A stretch of 64,000 nt of DNA from Neurospora intermedia (lineage: Eukaryota; Ascomycota; Sordariomycetes; Sordariales; Sordariaceae): contig BTPP01000006.1 in NCBI GenBank assembly GCA_037102815.1, forward strand, positions 2,604,001 through 2,668,000. Reading direction: 5' to 3'. The position numbers and the translations under genes are program-made. This document shows, in pieces, positions 12,701 to 23,270 of this stretch (position 1 is the stretch's first letter; every line of letters begins with the position of its first letter). The notes under the pieces were generated by a model. That model saw nothing but the letters and a program-made list of their open reading frames with translations. It was not told the DNA's origin and did not search any database.

Positions 12701-13477
12701 GTACTGACCGTTGTCTCCACATCCAGCACATGCAAGATACTCCTCGAATTCCTCGGCCGGGTCGTGGTCTTCGTCTTGCTTGCAGAACATGCAAAGTCCA
12801 CTATCTCCCTTTTCGGAACCCTCGTCATCATCGTCCTCGTCGCCCACAGGTTCGTGCTCAGCTGCATCTTCCCAATGTACCTCGTCCTCGGATTCCGCAT
12901 CACTGACGCTCGCCGAACTTGCTGACGAATGGTCGTCTTCTTCCTCGCTTTCGCTTTCGCTATGGTCGGTGTCACCCGGTTTTATCTTGACGGCACCGAC
13001 ACCCTCGTCATCGTCGTCCTCGTCGTCGTCATGATCCTCCTCCACGCTTGGTAGGTGTTGTTGCGAGGTATGTTCCTCGGAGTGGACGGAGTCGCCCTCG
13101 TCTCCTTCGGCATCTTCATCGAACCCCTCGGGGTCTTCACCGTCGTGTTCCTCTTCTTCGCCGTGTTCATCACCGGAGTCTTCGTGGTGGTCGTGGTCAT
13201 CATGGCCGTCGTGGCTGCCTTGGTCCGAGTGTTCGGCATCGTCGCCTTCGCCCATTTCCTCGTCGTGGTGGTCGTTCTCTTCCTGTGCATCGTGCATCTC
13301 CTGGTCTTCGTCGGCCTCGCTAGGCTCGGGCTTGGCGATGATGTTGGACATCTCGGAGGTAATAGTGACTTGGTTGACCATTGCGACGTCCCCGTCAGCG
13401 GTACTGGCCTCAGCCTGGTGTTCCGACATCATGACGCTCTGCTGCAGCTCCTCCGCCCTGAGCTGTTCGTCGGCCAT
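9763..13477 (-). CDS. sas3: PHD-finger MYST-family histone acetyltransferase (Sas3/MOZ-like)
   Basis: Three exons: 12709-13477, 12580-12627 and 9763-12509, 1187 residues. I start at 13477 (MADEQLRAEE) because the frame has no ATG further upstream. Residues 1-225 are very acidic and His-rich. A C4HC3 PHD finger spans about 229-282 (CMFC, CAGC, HQQC, CPNC); its parts lie on all three exons, and the 48-nt middle exon carries the HQQC step. A basic RSG-repeat tract lies near 450-480. The MYST domain covers about 584-855: a C2HC zinc finger (CEFC..H..C, 614-634), the catalytic Cys in NVSCILTLP (about 720), the acetyl-CoA loop QRKGYG (728-733) and the glutamate in SPEKPLSD. Known family role: acetylation of histone H3 in a NuA3/MOZ-like complex. 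The tail is Ser/Gly/Asp-rich with basic patches. Choosing Sas3 over Esa1 rests on the absence of a chromodomain and on the PHD finger. Confidence 0.93.
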
Positions 13478-14459
13478 TGCAGGTTGTGTGTGTTGTGTGT
13501 TGTCCTTGTTGGTTGTCCGCTTTGTTCTCAGCACCCGGCCTGGCTTCCCCGCACGGGCACCCCTTTGGCAAGTCTCGTCAAGCGTAACCTGGCCAGAGGG
13601 CACTCATACCAGCTAGCTTGAAGTTGGTGTTTCGGGCCTTATCATGCCGGGAGGTGGGTGAGGAGTGGAAGGCGACCCAAGTTTATGTATCGGCGACAGA
13701 CTTCTGTGTGGTTGTGGGGCTTGGAGGCCGCAGCTGCGAGACGCTGGTGCCTACTGGAAGCAGGTGATTTTGTTTGCGACAGCTCGAAAGGGGGGGTGAA
13801 AACGCGCTGATCCGGGCGACAAGGCTGCGTGTATCGTGTTGTTTAGCGGTCGCACTAGGTCGATGATGTCAAACGACGCGTCGCGTAGTGCTTCTTTTGT
13901 CGTGGAGGGCCGTCGTCAGTGCTCAAAGTGCCAGTGTGCTTGTTCGCGGAGTGTTCTCCCTGAGAAGTTGCCCGTCTCTTTGGAGTTCCAGACGCCCTTA
14001 CCAATCGAGGTTACGTTACCGGGCCGATGTACGTGCAAGGGTACACGTGCTTAGTCAGTTGCAATGCAACCGCCAAGCTTCCAGCTCCTGCGGGTCCAGG
14101 CGGGTTGGTGGGGGGGTGGTTACTGCTCCACTGGAAACATCCCCTGCGACCCGAAAGCTTCCATTTCCAGCTGATTGAGGTTTCCTTTGAGCGCCTGAGG
14201 CATCCGCGGCCTGTCTCCGCCAATTCGTCAAGACGCTCCACGGGCGGCATCTGCCATCCCATCACCAAACTTGGGACCTGTATCCCGGCCACTGCAACTG
14301 CTTAGCTGCGGATTGTCACAACAGAGAAGTCACAACAGAGAAGCCACAACATACTAATCATACCATTGCACATAGGACTTTAGGTCGGTTCCAAGTAATT
14401 CGAAAAATAGTGTTACAGCTTGACTGACCGAATTGACTAGGTCCAGAAAAACCGCCGCG
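13478..14459. other. divergent promoter region: acetyltransferase / NDUFA1
   Basis: About 1 kb between two head-to-head starts, so it should hold both promoters and leaders. The frame of the acetyltransferase stays open for some distance upstream but has no ATG. Small overlapping frames at 13.8-14.3 kb show no family motif. A direct repeat of CACAACAGAGAAG lies at about 14318-14346. Confidence 0.55.
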
Positions 14460-14995
14460 ATGCCTGTCCCATTCGAGGCCCTCATTCCCTATGCCATCAT
14501 CGTCACGGTAAGCTCCACCGGATCAGTGCGCCCGGAGCGGGGTGGGGGGATCGGGTCCCGCTGACGGAAACCTAGATGTTCGGCGTCACGGGCGCCGGCC
14601 TGTCTGCCATCAAGACTGCCCAGAACGGCGGCAAGAAGGCGAGATGGTCGTTGGATACCTGGGATAGAGTACGTAAACCCTCTGCTACTCGTTGAGCTCC
14701 TGAGCTAACTGTTGTATAGCAAAGTACGCACCACTTATACCTGCGAACTACGCGAGTCATGATGCGCCTTTGCGCACATCCACCCTGACAGCGACTGACA
14801 ATTGGTGCTTTTGTAGTGATGGACCGCGACCGCAGACTTACCGGATGGTTACGAGGGCAAACAGATGCCGCAGACGCGCCTTATGGGTTTGAGTACAACA
14901 ACCCATGGAGAGTATGTTGCCTTGATTTCCAAGCTTTGCAATACACATGGACTGACTGACACATGCACTTCCAGGTTGAGAAACGGTTTTCGTGA
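14460..14995 (+). CDS. ndufa1: mitochondrial complex I subunit NDUFA1 (MWFE) homologue, ~9.8 kDa
   Basis: Five tiny exons: 14460-14507, 14576-14668, 14720-14723, 14817-14911 and 14975-14995, 86 residues. The protein has one membrane helix (FEALIPYAIIVTMFGVTGAG), a GGKKARWSLDTWDR segment, then the family hallmark MMDRDRRLTG and the end NNPWRVEKRFS. Human NDUFA1 has a matching MERDRRISG. It is an accessory membrane-arm subunit of NADH:ubiquinone oxidoreductase; the Neurospora 9.8-kDa subunit is, as I recall, needed for complex I assembly. The third exon is only 4 nt (CAAA). The introns on both sides of it have GTACGT/GTACGC donors, CTAAC/CTGAC branch sites and TAG acceptors. It supplies the Gln of WDRQMMDRD, and without it the next exon opens with a TGA. 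A competing donor at 14673 would give WDRVLMDRD instead. Confidence 0.9.
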
Positions 14996-15242
14996 TTGGT
15001 CAACCGAAATTCAAAACAGCCACCTCCAGGGCGGATTGTCAAGAGGATTATCGAGAGAACCAGGCTCACCAACGATATCACGACGACCCGCACCGACGAC
15101 CACTTACCGTTACGTTCGATGATATCACTACGGCGCCCTATTCGGGCCATACCAGCCGTGCGGGAAAACAGAACGCTTAGATACAGGCTAGGTAGACAGC
15201 ACTGCCCAATGGTGCCTCCACAGAGTACCTATAGATTGCTTT

Positions 15243-16454
15243 TCAGATCTGAATCTGTGCTCTGTTCTTGTTGAGACCCTCCAACAGCATGCATGCCTGA
15301 CAAATCTCCTGACTAGACATGTAACCACAGCGCTTGCAGTTACCCAATGTCTGCCGTGTTACTGGCTTGGAGTTCTTGTTCGTCTTCAACGGCACTGCAC
15401 CATCTGTCTCTGATTCCGCTGCCTTGCCGGCCAAGGAGAGCTTTGAGACATCAACCTCGAGCTCTTCGGCAGCCTCGTTCTCTCTCAGCTGCTTCTCCAT
15501 GGCGGCCATCTCATTGCCAGAGGCAGCTCCGTTTGAGCCACAGCCGCCAATGCCACCATCATCCTCAGCAGCAGTTGCCGCGGGTGGCTTGGATTTGCCC
15601 TTGCAACCACAAGATGAAGCCGACTCTCCTGGTACTAGTCTCGCCATGTCCTCGCCGCTACGGAGAATATCCAAAATGGCGCTCGGTCGTATCCTCTCCA
15701 GCTGCTTGATCAGAGCTCTGGCGGTGCCACGGAACGCCTCCGGGCTGTAAATGCACTCTGTGCTAAAGTAGTCCAACTTCTTGTGATACGCATACATGAC
15801 AATCTCCTTTTCGTAAGCATACTTGAGCGGCTTACTCCTCTTGACATCAGAACTGTCGTCTCCAGTTACAATGTTCGTACTCCGTGCCAGGCGTCCCATG
15901 TCTCCACGCAGTAGGTTCATGAGAATCGTCTCGGCCACATCGTCGGCGTTGTGTCCCGTTACCACGTGCTTGATGTCGAGCATTTTGGCCCCGCGATCGA
16001 GCGCCTGTCGTCGGAAGACGCCGCAGTATGTGCAGTTGCCCTTCTTGCCAATCGTCTCGACGACCTGGTCCATCGTCCACCCGTAGAGCTCATCATACCC
16101 TACAATCTTCAACGGCATGTCGTACTGCACGGCATTTCGCTTGACCGTCTCCAGGGAGTCATCTCGGTAACCCTTGATGCCTTCATCGATACTGAGTAAA
16201 ACGAGTTCGAGTCCGTAGTTGTAACGTTCGTTAAGAGTCTTGAGGACTGAAGCGAGCACAGTTGAGTCCTTGCCGCCTGATGCGCCGATAGCCACTCGCT
16301 CGCCGGGGTAGAATAGTTTAGATGATACGATGGTATGGTGGACCTCCTCCTCGAATAGTGTAAGGAAGCAGCCCTTGCAGACTCTGGCGTGGTTCTTTGG
16401 CCGCTTGATGTTTGCTCGCTCGGTTTTGCAGATGGCGCAAAGTGCTGGAGCCAT
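15243..16454 (-). CDS. ncs6: cytoplasmic tRNA 2-thiolation protein 1 (Ncs6/Ctu1)
   Basis: Single exon, 403 residues, start [14 protein letters not shown]. The in-frame stretch further upstream has no ATG. Ncs6 (with Ncs2) adds sulfur from Urm1 to the wobble uridine of tRNA Lys, Glu and Gln. Visible motifs are an N-terminal zinc ribbon (CAIC about 6-9, CKGC about 26-29), the PP-loop ATP pyrophosphatase motif SGGKDST (59-65), the CTYCGVFRR motif and TGHNADD, and a C-terminal zinc-binding pair (CKRCG..CQAC). The body matches the TtcA/Ncs6 family along its length. Between about 300 and 375 there is a Gly/Ala/Glu-rich linker with a CGCKGKSK patch that looks lineage-specific. It is convergent with NDUFA1 (247 bp apart) and divergent from eL8. 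Confidence 0.96.
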   Translation of the reverse strand: MAPALCAICKTERANIKRPKNHARVCKGCFLTLFEEEVHHTIVSSKLFYPGERVAIGASGGKDSTVLASVLKTLNERYNYGLELVLLSIDEGIKGYRDDSLETVKRNAVQYDMPLKIVGYDELYGWTMDQVVETIGKKGNCTYCGVFRRQALDRGAKMLDIKHVVTGHNADDVAETILMNLLRGDMGRLARSTNIVTGDDSSDVKRSKPLKYAYEKEIVMYAYHKKLDYFSTECIYSPEAFRGTARALIKQLERIRPSAILDILRSGEDMARLVPGESASSCGCKGKSKPPAATAAEDDGGIGGCGSNGAASGNEMAAMEKQLRENEAAEELEVDVSKLSLAGKAAESETDGAVPLKTNKNSKPVTRQTLGNCKRCGYMSSQEICQACMLLEGLNKNRAQIQI

Positions 16455-16992
16455 CTTGGCTGAGATGAAGGGTGATGAGTGAAAGACTGAGATGGGTTGT
16501 CGTCGAATACTATTTTGAGGGTTCCTTCCTGAGTCCACGGTGTTTTTATGCTGGGAAAATTGTGTGCTGCATAACCAAGTGTCCAGATCCGGTTTCACGT
16601 TGAGATATGCCGATGTGCTGCAGTCCAGTCATCAACAAATTATTTGTAAGAGGCGGCAAACTGAAGGAAGGCATCACTGCAGCGTTCAAGACAGGCCTGG
16701 GCCAGACCAGAAAAATGCGATAAGCTGCCTGGGATTGCCGATAAGGGACACACCGTGGCGTTTGCCCACGGCAAGACCTGACCAAGCTTGCTGTAACGCC
16801 CCACTCATTTTTCATTCCAGCCACAGCTGTCTTTCGGTCAGCCCCCACCAAGTGGACACCAGCCGCAAAATATCCGCCAACCCTAAAAATTCCACCACCA
16901 CTTTTTCTCCGCGCGTTGAATTCTCGATTTTGAATCTTTGTCTGTTGCACCTCACGTACACTTAGGAACCTGAGCCAACGCCGATAATCACA
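16455..16992. promoter_or_regulatory. divergent promoter of ncs6 and ribosomal protein eL8
   Basis: 538 bp between the two start codons; no gene inside. It must carry both promoters. It contains an AACCCTAAAA element at 16879-16888, about 105 bp before the eL8 start, and pyrimidine-rich sequence close to the eL8 ATG. Confidence 0.6.
16879..16888 (+). promoter_or_regulatory. telobox-like AACCCTAA element upstream of eL8
   Basis: AACCCTAA/TTAGGG-type boxes occur upstream of ribosomal protein genes in several fungi, where Tbf1-like factors bind them. This copy sits at a suitable distance from the eL8 start. A single 8-mer match can arise by chance, so the call is tentative. Confidence 0.35.
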
Positions 16993-18176
16993 ATGGTAAG
17001 CACCTGAACGACTACGACTCGATACTCACGACCTCTGCGATCGTCTTTACGACGCGCGCATGTGGGATATGTTGGGAATGCTCTTGATCTCTGATTGAGT
17101 TGCATGTTTTCCGCTCGTCGGTCCTCCGGGGCCGCGGGTGATGACCTGGCTTGAGTTGGATCCGCGTGCATGGCAGAAATGCTTGCCCGGCCACTCTCTA
17201 GAGTTAACGAAGACTGAAGTCAAATGGACCAAAACATTTACTGATGTCTTCTTCTCAATGATAGCCTCAGAAGTCTGGCAAGAAGGCCGCTCCGGCCCCC
17301 TTCCCCCAGGGTAAGGCTGGCAGCAAGAAGGCGCCCAAGGTAAGCAAAAACAGCTCCATCTCCATCTGCCTCTTCGAATCTCGGTGTGCTAACATGCAAA
17401 CAGAACCCTCTCATCGAGAAGCGCCCCCGCAACTTCGGCATTGGCCAGGCTATCCAGCCCAAGCGCAACCTCTCGCGCATGGTGAAGTGGCCTGAGTATG
17501 TCCGCCTCCAGCGCCAGAAGAAGATCCTCAACATGCGCTTGAAGGTCCCCCCTGCGCTCGCCCAGTTCCAGCAGGTTCTCGACAAGAACACCGCTGCCCA
17601 GGCTTTCAAGCTCCTCAACAAGTACCGCCCTGAGACCAAGACCGAGAAGAAGGAGCGTCTCCTCCAGGAGGCTACCGCCATCAAGGAGGGCAAGAAGAAG
17701 GAGGATGTCTCCAAGAAGCCCTACGTTGTCAAGTACGGTCTCAACCACGTCGTTGGCCTCATTGAGAACAAGAAGGCTTCCCTCGTCCTCATCCCCAACG
17801 ATGTCGACCCCATCGAGCTCGTTGTCTTCCTCCCCGCTCTCTGCCGCAAGATGGGCATCCCCTACGCCATCATCAAGGGCAAGGCTCGTCTCGGCACTGT
17901 CGTCCACAAGAAGGTATGAAGCATCCGATAATCCCAGGGCTACAACATGCAGTGAACTAACATAGTATGTCTCAGACCGCTGCCGTCCTCGCTCTCACTG
18001 AGGTCCGCGCTGAGGACAAGAACGAGCTCGCCAAGCTCGTCTCCGCCATCAAGGAGGGCTACCTCGAGAAGAACGAGCAGGCTCGCCGCCAGTGGGGTGG
18101 TGGCATCATGGGTGTCAAGTCCCAGATGAAGATTGCCAAGCGCAAGAAGGCTCTCGAGAACGCCATCAAGGTCTAA
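16993..18176 (+). CDS. rpl8: 60S ribosomal protein eL8 (L8/L7a)
   Basis: Four exons: 16993-16995 (the ATG alone), 17265-17339, 17404-17913 and 17976-18176, 262 residues, close to the yeast length of 256. Sequence marks include [17 protein letters not shown] at the N-terminus, [18 protein letters not shown]-type basic helices, the L7Ae fold segment ([33 protein letters not shown]) seen in pieces across 210 nt, and [16 protein letters not shown] before the last intron. It is a core protein of the large ribosomal subunit. The first intron (269 nt) directly follows the start codon, a layout often found in fungal ribosomal protein genes and usually linked to high expression. Codons are strongly biased to C-ending forms (AAG, CTC, GCC), as expected for a highly expressed gene. 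Confidence 0.97.
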
Positions 18177-20542
18177 GTTTGACCTAATGGTGTAATCGAA
18201 TACGGTTGGGACATGGCGCTTACACTATCGGTTGGCGTATTGGACATACCAAAATCAGATCAGGGTCAAATGAACTGCCTACTTCCGCCGTAGCAGACGT
18301 CCAAAGGTTGCTTTCAGACGTTGTGAATAACAAATGATACCCAGTTTTTGCTTTCTTCCACCGTGATGAAGACCCATCTCCCCTCCCCCCAGGTCAGTTA
18401 ACCATGGATTCCCGATCCCATCCCCCCCATCCTCCCATCTCATCGTGAACATGAACGGCATTAGTGTGTACAACATTGAGCTCATATACCTACGCTCATG
18501 TGTTGAAGGATTTTATCGTGCCAAGATAAACTTTTGCCCTACTATTACCAAACACTTCAGTCCTCTTTGCTCTCGGGACTTTCGTGCATGAAAGTAGTGC
18601 TACATGCCATCACTTGACGATGGTTTACTTGACCAGTTTTTGACTTTTGGGTTCGGTCTTTATGGACATGAGATATTGGTTCCTTGTCTATCTTGGCCAT
18701 GAGCCTGGCCCAAACAGTCTCGGTAACACCTTATACAGAACAAATACAATGCTATTTAACAATTGATCTTCGTCATCTTTCCCTTGTTGTGTCTGGGTGC
18801 CTCTTGTTGAATGGGTGACTATTGTTGAGTGGGTGGCTATTGTCAAACTTATAGGAACTCACAGAATAAATGCGAACCGGCGCTAGGGAACGATCGTCAG
18901 GGACTGCTCCCCTTGTTGTTGTTGTACCAGAGTACCGAGAATCCGGCTGTCCGGTGACGGCGAATCGGCTCCGCCATTGGCAATTTGGGGAAGTCTGAAG
19001 CTTATCTGCCACTTTGAGGCCGGACAATGGGTGATCCATGATGGGTTCAAAGCTGTCAGAAAGTTTCTGCGCAAAGCACCCTTCTCGCGCCCTCGTGTCC
19101 ATCTGGTTCGGATGTATGTGGATGCATTTATGATCGGACCGGGACACCCATGATGGTTCCCGGAGTCGCGAGAGCTCTTGTACTTGGTCCATCCCTCCAT
19201 TCGATATTTCCGGCGCTGAGAGGGGTTCCTCCACCGGCGTTCTTCACAGTGGCTGACTGGGGCGTGGGTGGTGCCTCCCAAAGGCTGCATCCCAACTCCT
19301 CCCACTCGGCCTTGCACCGTGACAATGCTGAAGACAGAAGCACCTTCCCAGCATTTTGTTGAGCAAACACTTCTTATCCTGGACTAAACTCCAGACAAGA
19401 TTATGGAAACAGGCAGGGTTTGGCTTTCCAGTCCGAGAATATGGGGAAATCTAGTTCATCTACAAAAGCCGGCGGGTGCCCCCCAGTATGACGGGTAGCT
19501 GCAGTTCTCGAAGGTATTTTGATCTTGAAGTCCTTTTGTTCTGATCCCTTGTGCCCTCTCCTCGCTCCGATATCAACAACACAACCGAAGTTTGCGCCTT
19601 TCGCATCTCAGACTACGGCCGAGTTAAAGACGACGGCCTCCTGAAAAGCATATCCACCTGGTAAGTCCCAATCTTTCTTGATACTTCACTAGGCAACAAA
19701 GTCAAAAAGATCAACCAGCCTCCGAGCATACCGTTCATGTCGGTGACGGGCCTATTCTTGGCGTGTGGTTGTGGATGTCTGTACTCTGGGACCTTACATC
19801 TGGCCCCTCCCGATTCATCGGATCCCGCAAGCCTCAAGTGAATCAGTGGGGTTCAGCTCCAAACCAGTCCCCATCATACCGGGACTTGGTGAGGATACCG
19901 GGCATTCCAGGAGATTACAGCTTTTACTTCTAGAAGATTGCAACTGAAAGGCATCGAGTTTCCAGAGGTCTGGTATCGGCGTTGGGACTTGAGAAGAAAA
20001 AAGAGGTTTGAAGGAGAAGAATCATTCCATCTCGTCCGGCTGATGAACCACACAAGACGCCTGGTCAGCTCAACAACATCCGTCCACCATCTCTTCAGTT
20101 GTTATTCCACAAGACGGACACCACATTCCGTACGATTGGATGTCCTGTTATCGTGGGCCAATACATTCGGGATCTACAAGCTCCTATACTTACACATGCG
20201 TGGACCGCAGGCGGATCTCGAGCTCCTCTACTCTACTCCGAATCCCGGGTACTGAGCTTACCTTTTGATACCCGCTTCATATTCTTTTTATCACCCCTCC
20301 ACTCCTCCTTTTTACGCCGCCGGCCCGCGTTTCTCTTTTCATAAAACGAACCTATCATCCTCTGTCCTCGCTCGAGCTACTTTTTTGTCCAGGGTCTCAA
20401 GTTTGTCCTCCCCCGCTTCAGTCCTGCTGCACGTCTTGCTTTTGCATAACATTGCTGGCTAACACAACCCGATAGTTTAGCGTGACGTATCTTTGCTTCG
20501 TCTCTTCAACCTTTGATACCCAAACTCGTTCCATCTTTCAAA
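18177..20542. other. intergenic: eL8 3' region and carbonic anhydrase promoter
   Basis: About 2.4 kb with both flanking genes pointing right. The last 300 bp (about 20270-20540) are strongly pyrimidine-rich, typical of a leader or core promoter in filamentous fungi. Longer frames near 18.9-19.3 kb and 19.9-20.25 kb have no motif, and they overlap on opposite strands. No RNA gene or element seen. Confidence 0.55.
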
Positions 20543-21300
20543 ATGTCCGCCGATAACACATTCCACTACGCCTTGAGCTCCAACAATGCTTGGGCTGGTT
20601 ACAAGGCCCATCAGAATCCCCAGTTTTTCCCCAAGTTAGCTGGCGGTCAGTCTCCGGAAATCCGTAAGTCATCATTCTATCCCACTTACCTTGCCTCTCT
20701 TTGATCCGTCCTAACTTGCTTTCAACAGTCTGGATCGGTTGCTCCGACTCTCGCTGCCCCGAGACCACTATTCTGGGCATGCAACCCGGTGATGTCTTTG
20801 TCCACCGCAACATTGCCAACATCATCTCTCCCACCGACATCAACACTACGGCTGTGATCGAGTACGCCGTCGCCAACCTCAAGGTCAAGCACGTTGTTCT
20901 CTGTGGCCATTCAGCCTGCGGAGGAGCCGCCGCCGCCCTTTCTGACGCCCGGGTGGGTGGCGTTCTCGACACCTGGCTGCTCCCTCTCAAGACGGTTCGC
21001 TTCAACCACGCCGAGGAGCTCGACGCCATCACAGACGAAAAGGAGCGTATCATGCGCATCGCCCAGCTCAACGTGGAGGCGGGCATCAAGGTGCTCATGA
21101 ACAACGCGACGATTCGGGAAGCCATTGCGGAGCGTGGGCTCGAGGTCCATGGTGTGTTCTTTGATATCAGCTGCGGACGCATCAAGGAGCTTGGGTGCGG
21201 CACGGCTCACGCGGGAAAGGGTGACCATGTTGTTAGGGGCAAGCATGGTCAGCTTGTGTTTGGACAGGATGGCGAGGCTGCGATTGCTGCTGCGCAGTAA
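20543..21300 (+). CDS. beta-class carbonic anhydrase
   Basis: Two exons, 20543-20663 and 20729-21300 (GTAAGT donor, CTAAC branch, CAG acceptor), 230 residues. It interconverts CO2 and bicarbonate. The zinc site is plain: CSDSR (Cys and Asp of the active site) and, further on, HSACGG with the His and second Cys ligands. IANIISPTDINTTAVIEYAV is the usual strand-helix after the first ligand. No signal peptide or mitochondrial presequence is seen at MSADNTFHYALSSNNAW, so it is probably cytosolic, like Nce103, which supplies bicarbonate for carboxylations. The start has AAA before the ATG. An upstream in-frame ATG at 20513 would add only ten residues and looks less likely. Confidence 0.95.
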
Positions 21301-23270
21301 AGTACACCAAACTCAACAAGAACATGGAAGCACAAGGTTGAGGTTCATGTTGAGATTGCGGGGGAAGATTTACACTACACTAGCGAGTTCGCCAACGGAC
21401 GACCAAGAGACGGGTTGCAACGGTGTAACGGTGCCTTTTCTGGGGGGGGGGGGGGGGGGGGGGATTGGCTTGGTAGACTTGGCAGGTCGCGCGGGATGCC
21501 TTGGCGATCTATCGGGTGTTGAGCAAGCCGGGCAAAGGGCATTGACGTGTTCGGCAACGAGATGTTTTGCATTTTTGGGTCATTTGGGCATGGATTATCG
21601 TGCTGCTGGAGAAATTACATGGATGGAGGGACTTGGAAGAAGGCTGGAGCAGCAGTAAGCAGCACAAGATCCTGACAGTCCGTGCTTTTCTCATTATGGT
21701 TTACATCCTTATCACGGACTTCTTCTGCGGAGGAGCATATCATTGCAAGGAGTTGAGAGTTGAGTTGGTTTTTTGGGGTATACAGAATACATGATTCATA
21801 TTTACCTACGGGGCAATGTTCGATATTCATGATTTTCTTAACTGCTGTCCTGGCCTTTCTATCATATTGTTGACCCAAGAGCTTTTCACAAAGACCTGGG
21901 GGACGGTCAACAGAAAATGACCAATAGAAAATCACGACTTATACAAGCACACAGCCATCATTAGCTTCCGCGGGTTCCGTTATCGCAACCATTTGACGGG
22001 CAGATGGACAGTACATGACTCGAACGCAAAGAAGATGCGAAATTGCTGATTCCAGAACAGACAGAGAACACTGGCGGTCAAGCTTTCAGAAATTCGAGAG
22101 TTCACATGACATTTACGACATACACGCAGGCAATTCTTGACAATGTGTAATGTTTGGTTGTTGTCTAAATAGTGTAGTACCAATGGAGGTTCCAGGCTGT
22201 GACGGGCTTGCAGTTCATTACAGCACAGTGAACCCTTATCGGTGTTTTCGGACAGCGTCCATCACTGAATCCTCAGGATACAGCTTACCCTAACCCTACT
22301 TACAAGCAGAGTCGTTCCTGTACCCCTCATTGTACTTTGGGGAACGACAGGCAACCCCACTTCACCCACCTTCTAAAAATGCAATAGACGACTTTTCGAA
22401 TAAACAACCTAGCGGCCTTCATCCCCTCCTCCGGTTTCCAGCCATGACGTGAAATGTTCAAGAGAAGCGAGGAAAGAAAAAAGAAAGCAATCACGTGCTG
22501 GGCAAAAACAAGCTTTTTCACAGTCCGGGTCTGGACCGTTGAGGATACCTTCTACCCTTGGGGCAAATGGCATTGAAAGCCATCCTTGAATTTTGGAGAA
22601 AATCCACCCGGCATGAAGTTGACGACGTCAGGGCTCCGGGGAAGCTGGTCGGGCGGTCGGCCGTCTGATGTCTAGAGAGATCCACTGAGCGGTGGAAAGA
22701 GTCGTCGAATCCCCAAGGAGATGCCCGGTTGATGAACGGTTGGGAAGAGGAATTTCGTGATGGTTGAAATTGGAATCTGTTTGGATGGCTTTGTGATCAG
22801 TAACAAACGAGTGCCTAAGTAGCTTCTCTCCAAGCGTAGAATTAGGTATGGTGTATATGATGCAAGAAGTGGACCGTAACGCCTTGAACGGTGTAGAAAG
22901 GAACCACCGGGTCTCACTTGCCGGACCAAAGCAACAAAGCCGGGGGATTACCTTCCGTTCCGGATTGTGAAAAAGTGTCAATTCTAATCCGACTCACCTT
23001 CTTAAACTGAATGTCTAAACCGTTGACCCGCGGACGGGAGCCAAGCCCAAGCCGACCGTTTGCCCGGATGACGGACATGCAAACCATGGAACCCAACGGA
23101 TTACTTCCACTTGCTGGGCACGGCTTGGCGGATCAACAGTTCAACGTAACCACGCCATCCAACTTGGACATCCCACTTGATATTTGAAACCGTGGGGAAC
23201 ATCGGGACCCTTCTGTCTCACAAATCTCCCCAAGCAGGGACTCGTTCGATATATCATCCATCCAGACATA
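21301..23270. other. intergenic: carbonic anhydrase 3' region and cyclodeaminase-like promoter
   Basis: About 2 kb. It contains a run of 22 G (21442-21463) in the probable 3' UTR of the carbonic anhydrase gene and a short TACCCTAACCCTAC stretch at 22286-22299. No frame with a recognisable domain. Confidence 0.55.
21442..21463 (+). repeat. poly-G tract (22 nt)
   Basis: An uninterrupted run of G about 140 bp past the carbonic anhydrase stop. Such runs are rare and prone to length error in sequencing; the exact count should be treated with care. Confidence 0.9.

Noticed and set aside
13478-13603. N-terminal extension of the PHD-MYST protein upstream of MADEQ
   Set aside because: The frame is open but lacks an ATG; the first codon of the open stretch is GTG, so the ATG at 13477 is used.
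14996-15242. Extra exon between NDUFA1 and ncs6
   Set aside because: The NDUFA1 frame closes at TGA 14993-14995 after the conserved VEKRFS ending, and the small frames beyond have no motif.
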